DNA from: Agrocybe praecox
Taxonomy: Eukaryota; Basidiomycota; Agaricomycetes; Agaricales; Agrocybaceae
Reading direction: 5' to 3'
DNA: 64,000 bases
Assembly: GCA_964017145.1 (NCBI GenBank)
Contig: OZ024852.1
Coordinates: forward strand, 1,489,945-1,553,944
The notes under the pieces are model-generated. The model was given only the letters and a program-made list of their open reading frames with translations, was not told the origin of the DNA and ran no database searches. Numbering within the stretch: position 1 is the stretch's first letter; each line of letters starts with the position of its first letter. Position numbers and translations under genes: made by a program. Positions 23,801 to 35,493 of this stretch are shown here, piece by piece.

Positions 23801-26450
23801 TCATATTACAGAGCTCGATGAAGATTGTACAGCCTGCACCGCTCCTGGTCCACCACCGCCCACTTTGTTCAGCAGCATATGCTGGTATTTCTCCCATGCG
23901 GAAATCAACTGTGAACACAGGTTAGGAAGGAGACAATGGCTTTACAGCATCCAACGTACCTCTTTTTGTCGCGAAATCATTCCCTCCAAGAACGCCTGCA
24001 GAGAGTCCTTGAAATCTTCGATCCGTTCTTGCTCAAACCGGGCGACCTCAGCTTTGACAAGCTTAGAAACTTGTTCGTATTCTAATTTTGCTTCTGAGGC
24101 GCGGCGTTCTGCCTATAGTACGCGATTCAATCCCTTGTAGTAAGCACTCTATTCACAAGTCGGATGGAAAGAAAGGAAATGCTTCTGTACATACCTCTGC
24201 TATCTGCGTTAACGAATAACCCAATCGATCTGTCGGGATTCGACCTTGTGCCCTGTTCTTCTCGTGTGTCTGCTTTGTGCGCAACAGCTCGTTTTCTTGG
24301 TTCTTCCACGAGTGGTACACCCGGATACGAGAGCTGAATGCCAACTGGTGCAGATACGATAAGCATTGACTGAAAGAAAAAATCAAACGTGTTTGACACT
24401 TGCCCGGACGGAGTTGATTAGACGGGCATATTCGTCCACTGTCAAACAATGTGAAGATATATAAAATACATGTTGGGAAAGAAAACCTTACCTGTCGCCG
24501 AAAACGTTACTAAATCCTGTTCTGCCTGTGTACTCTGCAGGTCTTGGGCCTTTCGCTCAACATCAGCAAGTCCAGAAAGCGACTGAGCTAATTGTTTTCC
24601 TATATCCGAGGCAGACAGATCGGAAACGTTCTGCGCAAACTCCCCAGTCGCCGTTGATAACTCTATAATTGTTCATGGTTAAAACGTTGAAGGTAAACGT
24701 TTGATTTTAATTTTAGTTTTTCGGAATCATACCTGCGCGATGTTTCGATACCAGTTCGATGGCCTTGACCAGGCCACGAAGTTGGGATTCGAGACTGTCC
24801 AAGTATCCTTTTTGTCTATCAAACCACTATTATCGGGAAATTAGAATTAGAATCACTATCAATCAAAAAGGTTAAATCCTATCAATTTTACGAGAACCCA
24901 CCTCATCCGTCTCATGGAATCTAGGGCCTGTGATTGATTGGCCAATGCTGGCGATAAGTCCCCCTCTTTCGTGTGCGATTTCTGCTTTTCTATGCTTAAT
25001 CTGCAGAAGAAAAAATAATGAGATAACAGTCTTTCCAGTTTTTGTCAGTTTTGGTTTGACTGACATCAAGCGCGAACGAATCGCTCTCCAAGAACAGCTT
25101 CAAATCAGGATCCTTCATCAGCACGGGATGGTTCGCTGTCTTTTGTATGCACTTCTCGAGTGCCAGACGACGTTGCTTGACGAACTGGTCGTCGAATCGG
25201 CCAAAGGGGTTCTTTTCTGGAGTAGGAGGAACTACCACGCCTGGATTGTTATTCGAGAGGGTCTCATACAACCAAAGGAAGTCGGAGAAACGCCGAAGGA
25301 CGGAGAACGAGGATTTCTGGTACAAAGGCGATGTCGTCTTTGGAAATCATATTAGCTCGATAAAACAACTTGAAGTGAGAGGTAACGGGAGAACGTACGC
25401 GAGTATGCACAGTATACATAGTAAACGACCGGATAGGATCTCCGACCTTTTGAGGGTCTTCCACACTTATTGTAAATACGGGTTGAATCCCCCCTATGTC
25501 ATTACGGGCAGCGGCAGCGGACTATAATACGAATAGTTATGCATAAATTGTGATATCCCTTGGAGGAAGGAAGAAGAGTACGAGGTACTCACAGATGCGC
25601 TCTCCCGCTGCTTCTGGTAAGCCTGGAGTATAGGTTTATCATCGTCACTATCATCATCAACCGCCGCAGGAGCCTTCGATGCCACAGGTGAAAGCACAGG
25701 CTCTGCCTGCCAAGGGGTCTGTTCTTCTTCCGTATGCCAGCCACCAATAGCCTCTCCACCCAGGGACAGACCCGCAAGTGAACGCTCCATTCCACCAAAC
25801 GAAGTCTCCAGAGGAGATTTGAAGCCTGTCTCGACTGCGGATGTCGAACCTGAACTACTGCTCGATGTCCATGGCGTGGGCTGCTGGGTGGTATGGATCG
25901 GTGCCAAAGATGGAATGTTGTTGCTTTCGGATGAATGGGCGGCAGCAGCTCCTGTGTCAGTAGTAGTAACAGTAGTAATATCATTATTGTCGAATACAGC
26001 CCCCGCAGCAGACGCGGTCGCCCCCTCATCTTTCGTGAACTCTTCGATGTGCGTTGGCCGTATAGTAGCCGTCTCCGAGAACGGCACAGCAGGAGCAGAA
26101 GCGGGAGCTACAACGCTTTCTCGGAATCCTGGCGAGCGGAAATTCGCCAACGGCTTGTTGTCGTCATCATCGTCCGTTTCAGCAGTTACAGCAGCGGAAT
26201 CCAGGGGATCTGTTGCTTCCGGTGTTTCTTCGACTTCTTCATCTACAGTGAAGCTGGAACCTGGGCCGTAGTGCGTCTCCGACGAACCAAAATGCTCCGC
26301 GCCACTACCGAACGCGTTCTCAGACTCGTTGGATGAGAACGGTGTCGCCCATGGATCCGGTGAGCTCGAACGCTTTGCAAAGGGGTTTGCAAATGGATTA
26401 TCTTCCAATGCTTGCCGCGACTGGTTCATCAAGTCGTCGAATCCGTCCAT
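23801..26450 (-). CDS. VPS5: Sorting nexin Vps5 (retromer membrane-binding subunit, PX-BAR)
   Basis: Binds PI3P and tubulates endosomal membranes; with Vps17 it forms the SNX-BAR dimer of retromer for endosome-to-Golgi retrieval. About 650-700 residues from many exons. The N-terminal 280 residues are acidic, Ser/Thr-rich and disordered, opening with MDGFDDLMNQSRQALEDNPF and an NPFANPFAK motif. The PX domain follows: PVFTISVEDPQKVGDPIRSF, the phosphoinositide-binding RRFSDFLWLY, PPTPEKNPFGRFDDQFVKQR and LFLESDSFALD. The BAR domain spans the last part, with coiled helices (FDRQKGYLDSLESQLRGLVK, LSASDIGKQLAQSLSGLADV, AERRASEAKLEYEQVSKLVK, LISAWEKYQHMLLNK). It ends GPGAVQAVQSSSSSVI at 23801. Convergent with MPE1. 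The PX plus BAR order and length suit Vps5 better than Vps17. Confidence 0.9.
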
Positions 26451-26914
26451 GAGTGAGAGGTTTGGTCAAAATACAAGTCTCCGTTTGTAGCCATGATTAT
26501 ACCTGGAACACCAGATTGGGATATCAAAATTACCAAAAGTAGATGGTCTATAAATGGCATTCACGCTCCTATTCACGTAAGGAAGGGTAGGAAAATTATA
26601 ATGCACGTCGCGCTTTGAAATTGTAAATGATTGAGTTCTTATAAGGTACTAGTACAGTTACAAACGACAGGTGCCCAAGGAATGAATAAATTTACATGCA
26701 AAGCAGTGGGCTGTACCCCTGGATGTCCGCGATAACGGAATGTGGAGACAGCTGTAAGAAGCAGATGTCGGGCTAGCAAAGTAGCAATGCTTGGTAGGAG
26801 ATACGATAAAAGCTTTGCAATGGAGAGAGAAAAGAGCGACAATGGGTATGAAAGTCAAGTCCAGGATAACTGACAGCAATTAAAAAAACAAAAGAGTGAT
26901 ACCATCGTCCAAAC
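26451..26914. other. Intergenic spacer upstream of VPS5
   Basis: A 464-bp region with the VPS5 promoter and the 3' UTR of the next minus-strand gene. No element beyond AT-rich sequence was recognised. Confidence 0.5.
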
Positions 26915-27802
26915 TCATGACATTAATTTCTCTCCCCACACGAGTCGGTGTCGGTGTGCACGATATGCACCAGTGAGAGCAATCCAGGATAGCCACGAGC
27001 AGAGAACGAAAGAAACCACGAACATGGTTCGTAGATATATTTTCCAGCGCCAAGAGACGGGACTTGACGATGTGAAGATGGTTAACCGCCACCGTTCATA
27101 GAACTCGGTGTTCAACCACGTTAAGTCAGACACGAGAGCCGCAGCCTGTTGGTTTTGAAGTGCATAGATAAGCTTCGACAAGGAATAGAGGATAGGACAA
27201 ACTGTACCTTGTCGCGACCAGACTTGTACACTTTTCGGACATGGGAAACCTCCTTGTCTGTCCTGGGTAGCGAATCTTGGAGGTCGCTTAGTGTATCCAT
27301 CGATGTCTCTAGTTCCGATTGAATCTGGGGCACTTGTTGTCTTAATGAGCTTTCAGCGCGTTGACGGTTGCGCTGTTGAGATCCCCGGAGGAAGTGTTGA
27401 ATTTGGGATTGAGAAAATTCAAAGCATATTTCAGACTGACCTGTAAGCCAATATATACTTCGTTAATAATACTATCTATTGCACGGAAGTTGCTGAGATC
27501 TTCTGTAAGCCTGGACTGTAGAGATACCGGTCAACGAAGTCGAGTTCGTGACGAAGAAACTGTACTACGTACCCCTAGGTCCTTCATCAAACCCGAATAG
27601 TAGAGATTCTTCTTGTAGACGCTCCCGTTCCTCAAAGCAGCTTCAATCTTGCTAAAGAGATCCACAGATGTTGGAACAGGACATGGACCCGGATGACGAG
27701 GACGAACCTTGTGGAAACGGCTGAGGGATCTGGAACACTCCTGTTGTGCCGCGAGCCCAATTGCTTTCTGTCCTGTGCTTTCTGAGGAATGCTTGGGGGC
27801 AT
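26915..27802 (-). CDS. Small coiled-coil, tail-anchored membrane protein of unknown function
   Basis: Five exons on the minus strand read about 225 residues. Start MPPSIPQKAQDRKQLGSRHN at 27802; the first intron GTTCGT...CTTTAG joins AVST to SKIEAALRNGSVYKKNLYYS. Next come LTEDLSNFRAIDSIINEVYI and a heptad-rich coiled coil (QVPQIQSELETSMDTLSDLQ). After an intron are LIYALQNQQAAALVSDLTWL and NTEFYERW, then one hydrophobic helix near the end (MFVVSFVLCSWLSWIALTGA) and a short basic tail YRAHRHRLVWGEKLMS. The layout suggests a tail-anchored ER, Golgi or mitochondrial protein, loosely SNARE- or Sec20-like, but I cannot place it in a family. The longer reading without the first intron lacks an ATG. 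Confidence 0.6.
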
Positions 27803-29529
27803 TCAAGAAAGGGATGAAGGAGAACGAAGGAAAGAAGGAAGAGATGGTTTACATACTCCTGTCGATTGTGGGGCCTCGTGCTAAGAGATCAATTCAAATT
27901 CACATGTAGACCGATCACTATCCCGCTTAATTGCTCTCCTTTTTTCTCTGATGCGCACCCAAACACACCCTCGCCACCAATGCTCGTACATACAAGGGCT
28001 TAGGGCGCGTAGATTTGCGGCCGAAGGTTCCGAACAGCCAAAGGGCTTCCAACCATTGAAATGGGCTGTGTTGTGAATACCATGGTCGCTGAATCTCGTG
28101 TTTTTCCTCAAGTCAGTCGTACCCATGTTCTCATAATAGTCCCCGCTCTTCCACGCCCTGTCAGGCTTAAATCGCTTCCATTCTCGTCGCATATCAATAC
28201 GCGACCGCATGAGCTTTGAAGCTTGCCGAAATCCTTATGAACGAACAAGAATTGCTTACTGCTTTACTACTTATAGGTGCCAAGGTCTACACAAACATCA
28301 AAGAACTCGCCTTTCATTCCGCGACGGGACTCTTTCAATGCACTAGTTCTTGTAAAAACTCGATCTAGTCGGCAATCTGTGCAGCGTAGAACTGCAACAA
28401 TAGACGAGAACGACCTCAAGGCAACTCTTCCACAATCAACCCGGCTTTGTACGGCTCACTAACTCGTCTAGCCATGGCAAGGATCACTCGGACTACTTAG
28501 GGCTTGATGACTCTCGGTCAGAAGGACCTAGATTTCCTTTGCTAGAGGCCATTCTGCTTGCTTCACTACACCCTGAAATTTACCAGAGTCATTTTACTGG
28601 TTGTCAAACTCACGCGTACCGTTTTGGACGATTCAGTCATCCTGCTTTGACGTGACGCTCACTTGACACGTTATCCGTTGATGTTTACGGCGCTTTTGAA
28701 TGCGGTATAGTAAAGGTACTCTTTCCTCCCATTGCTATTATCGAAACGTCGAAACATGCATACATACTCACCACAAGGGACAGATATCACTTGCATACAA
28801 TCTTATCTCATCTGACTCACCCCTTATGATCAGTCCTGTGACGCCGTACACTGAATAATTGGACTCACATTTATGGGAAACTCATCTTTATGAGTGCCAA
28901 ATTCACCTAATATGCGTGTATATGCGCCCAAATTGGTGCACGGGGCGATATCTACTCCAATTTATTATCCTAGAGCCCAGTCTAGAAGGTGTGCTTACCG
29001 GAATCCTTTGGCAGAACTTGTACCGTCCTTTCTTTCGTCTCCACCCTCTGATTGCTTTAACTGACATCAAGTGTTGTTAAAGGCTTCATCGCGATGATGG
29101 CATGTGGCGTACCTCCTCTATAACCTGAACAGAATCGTATTATTTCCGCGAAAACTTTATGCGGCGTATAACTCATGTTACCTAACTCAGATGCCTGGGG
29201 TACCACTTGCAACATACCCTTCCTTTTACTCTTCTTTCATCGATCCTGGCTCACTCTCTTGTCATAAAGCGGCACTGTTCTTTGTTTTGCTATTGAACGT
29301 TCTCAGTTGCACAAGGTTTAACACATCACACTACCAAAACACTGCATGATTCTCGGAATTCTTTTCAGAAATGGATTCGCTTTCTATGCCGACTTTTTTG
29401 CAGGAGTAGTCTTAAAACGTAACCCATTGATCTGCAATTTCGCGCAGTGGAAGATAAAAAGGCGAGCGATATGTGAAGACAAGATCAGCCCCCCGCTCTC
29501 TCCAGCTCACGAGAAGCTTACTTTCCAAG
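27803..29529. other. Gene-poor spacer before the GH18 array
   Basis: About 1.7 kb with only short ORFs lacking family features or plausible splicing. A TATA-like GATAAAAAGG at 29453-29462 precedes the first GH18 gene. This spacer marks the change from conserved single-copy genes to the duplication-rich part. Confidence 0.5.
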
Positions 29530-31219
29530 ATGAAGTTTGCAAGCCTTGGACTAGCATTTGGCCTCTTTATCGCAAACCTCAGCGTATATGCCTTCCCTGT
29601 TGTGAACTCGACATCCGCGCTTGATCTGCTCGATCATGACGCGAGGGAAATTCTGAGGCGTGCAACGCCGGCTGCGCCACACTTCGTGGTGTATGCTGAT
29701 TCATACGACCCTTCAACCACTGGACCACCTGCAGCATCCGCAATCAAGGTAACATTGTCTTTTCTTAATTTATCATAATCTTATTCTTACCTCTTATCAT
29801 AGGGCTTCAATGTTTTGTACGTTCTGGAATTTCTTTTTCGGTATGAACGGTCCTGATCGGCTTGTAGTGCACTGTCCTTCCTTCTCATTGAAGGTGCCTG
29901 GGATAAGGTACTGATCTTTCAATTTCCAAAGAATTTCAGTGTTGTGTTCTGAAAAGATGTCAACAGGCGTACGAATGGACGACCTTTACGGACGCCCAGC
30001 GCGCTTCTATTAAGTCACAGTACGCTGCAGCAGGAATCAAACTTATTGTCTCGGTATTCGGGTCAACCGACGTCCCTACGTCGACAAATGCCGATCCTAT
30101 CGCCACTGCTAACACGATGGCAGCATGGGTCAAACAATACAATCTCGACGGAATTGATGTTGACTATGAGGTAGGCAGCGATATAGATGGTTCAGATATT
30201 TTTAGGCCACCGGAATGTTAACAGGTAACTTTTAGGATTTCAATGCATTCGACGCAGGCGACGGAAAGGCCGAGGTGATGCCACCCGATATTTCTCCCTA
30301 TAGTTTGTCTCTAAATCGGGTTTTTTTGGTGATAGGCATGGCTTATCTCCTTCACAAAGCAGCTTCGTGTCCAGCTGCCCCAGGGTACATACCTCCTTAC
30401 TCATGCTCGTAAGTATGTTCTTTGTGAAAGCCGACGAGTCTCTGATATCGGAGTCTGGTTTGCTATCAGCTGTTGCGCCCTGGTAGGCTACTATCTCGAT
30501 ATTACATCTATTTTCTCTATCTTATTGAACTTGCAAATAAGGTTTTCTCCAGGCTCTAAATGGGGCGGAGGAGGTTATCTCAAGGTTCACTCCTCAGTCG
30601 GAAGCCTTATCGACTGGTACAACATCCAGGTGTGCAGAAATAATTTCTCGGCAAATTTCTTAACCAAGAAAATTTTGTGACTGAAATAATTTCTTATCGT
30701 GTGCCAGTTCTATAATCGTAAGTCTCTGAATATAGTCGTTCTTGCATTTTTGGCTCTATTCTAACGCCCGAGTCCGTCTATCCATGCAGAGGGGTCGTCC
30801 GAGTACACCACATGCGCAAATCTTCTCACCACTTCATCTAGCACATGGCCACAGACTGCTGTGTTCCAAATCGCCTCGAATGGTGTCCCATTGAGTAAGA
30901 TCGTGATCGGCAAACCCGCTACCTCAGGTGATGCTAGCAATGGATTCATCTCGACTTCTACCCTCGCTACTTGCCTCCAGCAAGCCAAGAATCAAGGATG
31001 GAGTAAGTGGTCGACGTGTCATAAGCGTGTTACTTTGACCAGTTACTGATATGGTTTCTTGATCGTTTTTAGATGGCGGTGCCATGGTTTGGGAGGTATG
31101 TTTTCTCGCGATGTGCAAAAATGTATCTTCATACTGACACGTTCATATGCGTGCCGTAGTATCCTAAGGCTACTTCTGCCTGGATCACCACCGTTCGCTC
31201 TCTCTCTTGGCCCGTTTAA
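29530..31219 (+). CDS. Secreted GH18 glycoside hydrolase (chitinase-like), copy 1
   Basis: Predicted to hydrolyse chitin or other beta-1,4-GlcNAc glycans outside the cell. Ten or more short exons give about 331 residues. A signal peptide is visible (MKFASLGLAFGLFIANLSVY). The catalytic GH18 motif DGIDVDYE lies near residues 152-159, with Glu159 as the expected proton donor. The preceding strand IKLIVSVFGS is the conserved beta-3 strand, and MVWEYP near the C-terminus matches the closing GH18 strand with its Trp. Conserved blocks shared with the two downstream copies include WYNIQFYNQGSSEYTTC and IVIGKPATSGDASNGFISTS. A 10-nt exon (30708-30717) encodes FYN. The protein is diverged from copies 2 and 3, so it is the older paralogue. 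No carbohydrate-binding module is present. Confidence 0.88.
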
Positions 31220-31453
31220 TTTTATAGATGTCAAAAATGTTACCGTATAGAATTTTCTGATCGATGTATTCAAGATGAAGAAACGAAATCTATGTTATTC
31301 CTTTACGAAAACGCTCGACCATAACAACAAAATTGTCATGAAATTTTTTCAAGAGAATGAAGAGACGAGTTATCAATGAAACTCAATGTTCAAATCTATC
31401 TTAAGACTTCAAAGCCGCCGAGATCCCCAGATAACTCTGAAATATCGTTTTTC

Positions 31454-31469
31454 AAAAAAAAAAAAAAAA
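31454..31469 (+). repeat. A16 homopolymer tract
   Basis: Sixteen consecutive A in the 3' flank of GH18 copy 1. Confidence 0.9.
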
Positions 31470-31910
31470 TTACTGAAATAAGTTTCTCGCATGCCGCTCT
31501 TCTTCATCATTCGTGAATAGGTCACTGAAAATAAACTTATAGCAACGGCAATCCCTCCGTACCTGTTCAATTGTTTCATTCGGGAGTCTATTTATAAAAT
31601 TAAAATAAACCGCCAGCTGGGCTTTTCATATAGTATTGTGGAGCGTGAATGTGGTCAGCATCTCTTTTTGGTGACTATCTTGTGCGTACTCGGGCCCTAA
31701 ACCTGCTTTCCTGATCTCTGGGCCACGTAGCAGGTCATTCTTCGGTTTGTCGAGATGCACGAATGCGGCTGCAGAGACACAACATTCGAATCGCGTGGTC
31801 TTCATAGAAGATTCTATTGAATGTGTAGTAATTGAACTATGTGTCCCAAATTTTCGTTTTACGTCTAACTAATTATGCTCTTCTGAACTAGGAAAACATT
31901 CAGTAACCAG

Positions 31911-31943
31911 AGTCATGTTATAGTCATGTTATAGTCATGTTAT
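31911..31943 (+). repeat. Three perfect tandem copies of an 11-bp unit
   Basis: AGTCATGTTAT is repeated three times without mismatch, about 140 bp before the start of the segmental duplication. Confidence 0.9.
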
Positions 31944-32348
31944 CTCTCCTTCCATCTTATCGCTTCAATGTCTTCGTGGTTCCTCTATTTTCCTTTCCTG
32001 AATTGGGTGATCATCTTATGCCTTTCGGTGAGAAGATGGTCTTCTTTTTCGTTTGGTTGTGAGGGACAGCCCTTGTGCTCCATTTCATGTTACACGGCGC
32101 CATTCTCGGATTGTTCGCCAAACCTTCCCGGTATGCACACCCTTCGCAGGTCATTTATTTGACTCACCTGTCCTTTTCTCAGAAAGAAAGCTTTTCGTGA
32201 AGCTCTGAGAACATAGCCTTGAAATGCTGTATCCCATATGGTTTTTCCGTCGTCGCCACATGCAAGGTCAGAAATAAGAAGCTTCATCCAATGAATCGAT
32301 GACAATAAACCAGTCATTCAATGGTACGAATGTGTCGCACGGAAATTG

Positions 32349-32356
32349 TATATAAG
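32349..32356 (+). promoter_or_regulatory. TATA box of GH18 copy 2
   Basis: TATATAAG about 55 bp upstream of the start codon, conserved in copy 3. Confidence 0.7.
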
Positions 32357-32409
32357 TTGGAGGAATATGAGGTCGAGATGGTTCAGGCAGTCCTCACCTG
32401 GTCAACAAA

Positions 32410-34053
32410 ATGGTTAGAACTTCGATGAAAGCAGCTCTCGCGGTGCTCTACAGCGCTCTCAGCTTCACTTCTGTCAGCTCCGTCCCTTTGGAAGCAGCGT
32501 CCCACAACATGAGCGACGTTGCTCTCAAATTCGTGTCTGACGCCAAGAATGCTGTCCCTGCTGCTCCCCACTTTGTGATCTACAGCGATGCACCAACCTC
32601 CGGGCAAATAGGACCCCCTCCAGTTTCTCAGATCAAGGTATTTGAACTATCCTCTTCCCGAAATAATTCATGTTGAAATAATTCTCCACAGGGATTTAAC
32701 GTATTGTGAATTTGAATCTCGTGGGAGACATCTTTTTCTTTCTAACAGTTACTAGTGCTCTTTCGTTCCTCTTGACGCGCGGGGCCTTTGACAAAGTAAT
32801 TAATTGATCTGATTTAATATAATTGAATACATGAGCTGACCTAAAAACAGGCGCTTGAATGGACCACGCTGTCGGCTTCTCAGCGATCGACCATCAAAGC
32901 TCAATATGCAGCTGCCGGAATCAAACTGATAGTCTCTGTTTTCGGGTCGACCGATGCTCCAACCACCAATGGTTTTGATCCTGTGGCCACGGCAAATACC
33001 ATGGCTGCATGGGTCAAGCAATATAACTTGGATGGGGTTGATGTCGATTACGAGGTATGGTGTTTTCCTGGCTCTATCTGACTCATTTGACCATCTAAAA
33101 TGATATTACTTTCACCTAGGATTTCGACGCGATCAACGCCGGTGATGGGAAAGCTGAGGTGGGTGCTCATTGTTCTATATTTAGTATACCTAAATACTGA
33201 CCCACAGTGGGAAAAAGGCATGGGTAGCGTCTTTTACTACCCAACTACGCAAACAGTTACCGCAAGGAACATTCCTTTTGACTCATGCCCGTATGTTAAA
33301 TCACACAATGCTCGTTATTTTTATTTTGACTTAACATAACCTTCTTTAGCTGTTGCTCCATGGTAAATGTGGCGATCTACCCAATGCTATACGAGACATT
33401 AATGATGGAAAATATATCAGGTTCTCCCCAGGAAGATTCGGTGGAGGGGCATACCTCCAAATTCACTCTACAGTAGGGAACTTGATCGACTGGTATAATG
33501 TCCAAGTCAGTCAAACTATTCTAAAGTTTATAGAGGCTGTTGGTGATCTAATATACCTCCGTTATAGTTCTACAACCGTGAGTTGACTTTGAAACTTCGT
33601 ATCGACCCGTGTTCTTACTTGTTTACGTAGAGGGTTCAAGCGAATACACCACATGCTCCGGCCTGCTGACCAGTTCATCGAGCACCTGGCCTCAGTCAGC
33701 TCTCTTCCAAATTGCCGCTAGTGGTGTTCCTCTTTCCAAACTGGTCATTGGTAAACCGGCTACCTCAGGAGACGCAAGCGATGGGTTCATGTCTACTTCA
33801 ACCCTGGCAACATGCGTGAACCAAGCTAAAAATAAAGGATGGAGTGCGTAGAGTTATTTCACGCAAATTTCTATCTTGTGATTTTTACTGATAGGTTCTT
33901 ATTTGTAGACGCTGGTGTCATGGTATGGGAGGTAGGCTGATTACTTCGGACTCATTGCAACATTCCTTACTCAAACAACTCTGATTTATATAGTTCCCTG
34001 ATGCAGCGGCATCTTGGATCAAAGCTGTCCGTGCACAAGCCTTTCCGGAGTGA
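32410..34053 (+). CDS. Secreted GH18 glycoside hydrolase (chitinase-like), copy 2
   Basis: Same fold and exon structure as copy 1, about 333 residues. Signal peptide MVRTSMKAALAVLYSALSFT, possibly starting at the second Met. The catalytic motif DGVDVDYE is intact, preceded by IKLIVSVFGSTD. Exons checked by hand stay in frame: AWVASFTTQLRKQLPQGTFL, PVAPW joined to FSPGRFGGGAYLQIHST, the 10-nt FYN exon at 33568-33577, QGSSEYTTCSGLLTSS, NAGVMVWE, and the terminal FPDAAASWIKAVRAQAFPE. No disabling change was seen. Nearly identical to copy 3; the change is recent enough that intron sequences still align. Probably extracellular or cell-wall acting, in wall remodelling or chitin use. Confidence 0.88.
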
Positions 34054-34743
34054 TACTGTGTTCAGCAGATGGTCATGATTATTTATTAACCCATTGGAAG
34101 CTGGTCCTTTCGTACCGACCATGGGGTTATTCCATAAGTACTTAGAGAAATTTCTAGTTACGAAGGCATTAGGAAGTATTCGAATTTGAAACCGTGTAAC
34201 AGTAGAGGAATTACAACATTTGTGAGAATCTTTATTTGGCGATAGCGCCTTCAGAAGCCTTCGGATGACCGCAAGCGCCTAAATATGTTGCCGCCGCATG
34301 TTGCCGCGGAATTATCTGTATCTGTTTAAGTAATTTCCCACGGCATGGCTCGTAGCATGACTAGTTGAAAAACGATCAGGCTTTAGACGTTCATCAGTCT
34401 CCAGTGATTCATTCACTTAGGTGTCACAAGCTCTCGAAAATTTCCTCGTCAGTATCTCAATGGTTATTACGACGAACGTTAATGGCGGGGTTATGGCTTT
34501 TGCAGATTGGATAGTAGATTGAGTACGTAGTACGACCTCTACTATCTAGGAACCTACCAAGTCACATTGTTCTTTATGATTAATGGGTCGGTCAAAGTGA
34601 AGCACGACATGACAAAAGGGAGGGATGAGAAAAGATAAAAGGGTGCAAGAAATTCAGATCCGAGCGACGATTAGCAGGATGACGCTCAAGCAGGAATGAG
34701 GAAGAGGTCCTGAAGATGACATCTTATTAGCAGCGGTCAATGA

Positions 34744-35294
34744 TTATGAGCAACACTTCAAGCTCACGACAGCGGAGGCCGGCAAGTCATTCTCAAAGCT
34801 GTACGCAGCGAGGTCACCGACAAAGAATAGTTCATCCTGAATAAAATTGGTTCGGATTCAACCAAGATAAAGTGATATATTGTCGACGTTACCTCGCGAA
34901 TATCATATGCAAGGACTGTTGGTGGGGTAGATCCATCTGCATTGACCCACTGCGCTATGGAGATAATTAGTCGAAAGAATTTAAGGGAGGTATTATAGTC
35001 AAGCACCGGTCAAATTGTGAGTCTTTTTGTCCAATGACTAGATTGCCGACTCAACGAAAGCATCCCGTGTTGAAGGCTTGGTCGGCCCAGCACCGCCAGG
35101 AGCTGAAAATCGATGTCAAGAGAAGGTCAGATTTTTACAGGATAATCACTATTTACTAAGCTCCACGTTCGTGTCTTCCGGCAGCAAGCTCTGGAACGTT
35201 GGTTGGTAGTATCGCACCTGCTCCTACGTAGAAAGGTGTTAGGAATGCTGGGTTCTAAGGTGATCGCAAGAAAATGGTGCGCCTTCGACTTAAA
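34744..35294 (-). pseudogene. Truncated, disabled copy of the small secreted protein gene (unit A)
   Basis: Minus-strand DNA matches the last four exons of the intact gene at 38212-39534: NPAFLTPFYVGAGAILPTNV, APGGAGPTKPSTRDAFVESAI, AQWVNADGSTPPTVLAYDIR and ELFFVGDLAAYSFENDLPAS. The first exons, including the signal peptide, are absent because the duplication ends inside the gene. The Trp codon after ESAI is now TAG, and the final exon hits an early stop at 34744-34746. Splice sites remain recognisable. Confidence 0.8.
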
Positions 35295-35493
35295 TCATGT
35301 TACACGGCGCTGTGCTCGGATTGTTCGCCAAACCTTCCCGGTATGCACACTCTTCCCAGGTCATTTATTTGACTCAGCTGTCCGTTTCTCAGAAATAAAG
35401 CTTTTTGTCAAGCTCTGCGAACATACCGTTGAAATTTTGTATCCCATATGGTTGTTCCTTCGTCGCCACATGCAAGGCCAGAAATAAGAAGCT

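Larger units (their letters stand above)
31220..32084. other. Spacer between GH18 copy 1 and the duplicated units
   Basis: About 865 bp without a recognisable gene. It contains an A16 run and a threefold 11-bp tandem repeat shortly before the duplicated segment starts. Confidence 0.55.
32085..35294 (+). repeat. Segmental duplication unit A (GH18 copy 2 plus truncated secreted-protein gene)
   Basis: Begins CATGTTACACGGCGC and matches unit B at 35295-38925 nearly base for base over the GH18 promoter, all exons and introns, the 3' flank, and the 3' half of a minus-strand gene. It ends GAAAATGGTGCGCCTTCGAC, where unit B starts directly. Unit A lacks three stretches found in B: about 290 bp upstream of the GH18 gene, about 80 bp near 38070-38150 and about 70 bp near 38735-38800. 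Confidence 0.85.

Noticed and set aside
25819..26271. Long antisense ORF across the VPS5 N-terminus
   Set aside because: Mirror of low-complexity Ser/Thr/acid-rich codons in VPS5; the sense strand has clear protein conservation.
31911..31943. Short tandem repeat considered as a CRISPR-like array
   Set aside because: Units are adjacent without spacers and the genome is eukaryotic; it is a simple tandem repeat.
32383..32607. Antisense ORF conserved in both GH18 copies (also 35882-36106)
   Set aside because: Conservation is explained by the segmental duplication; it overlaps the signal-peptide exon and resembles no protein.
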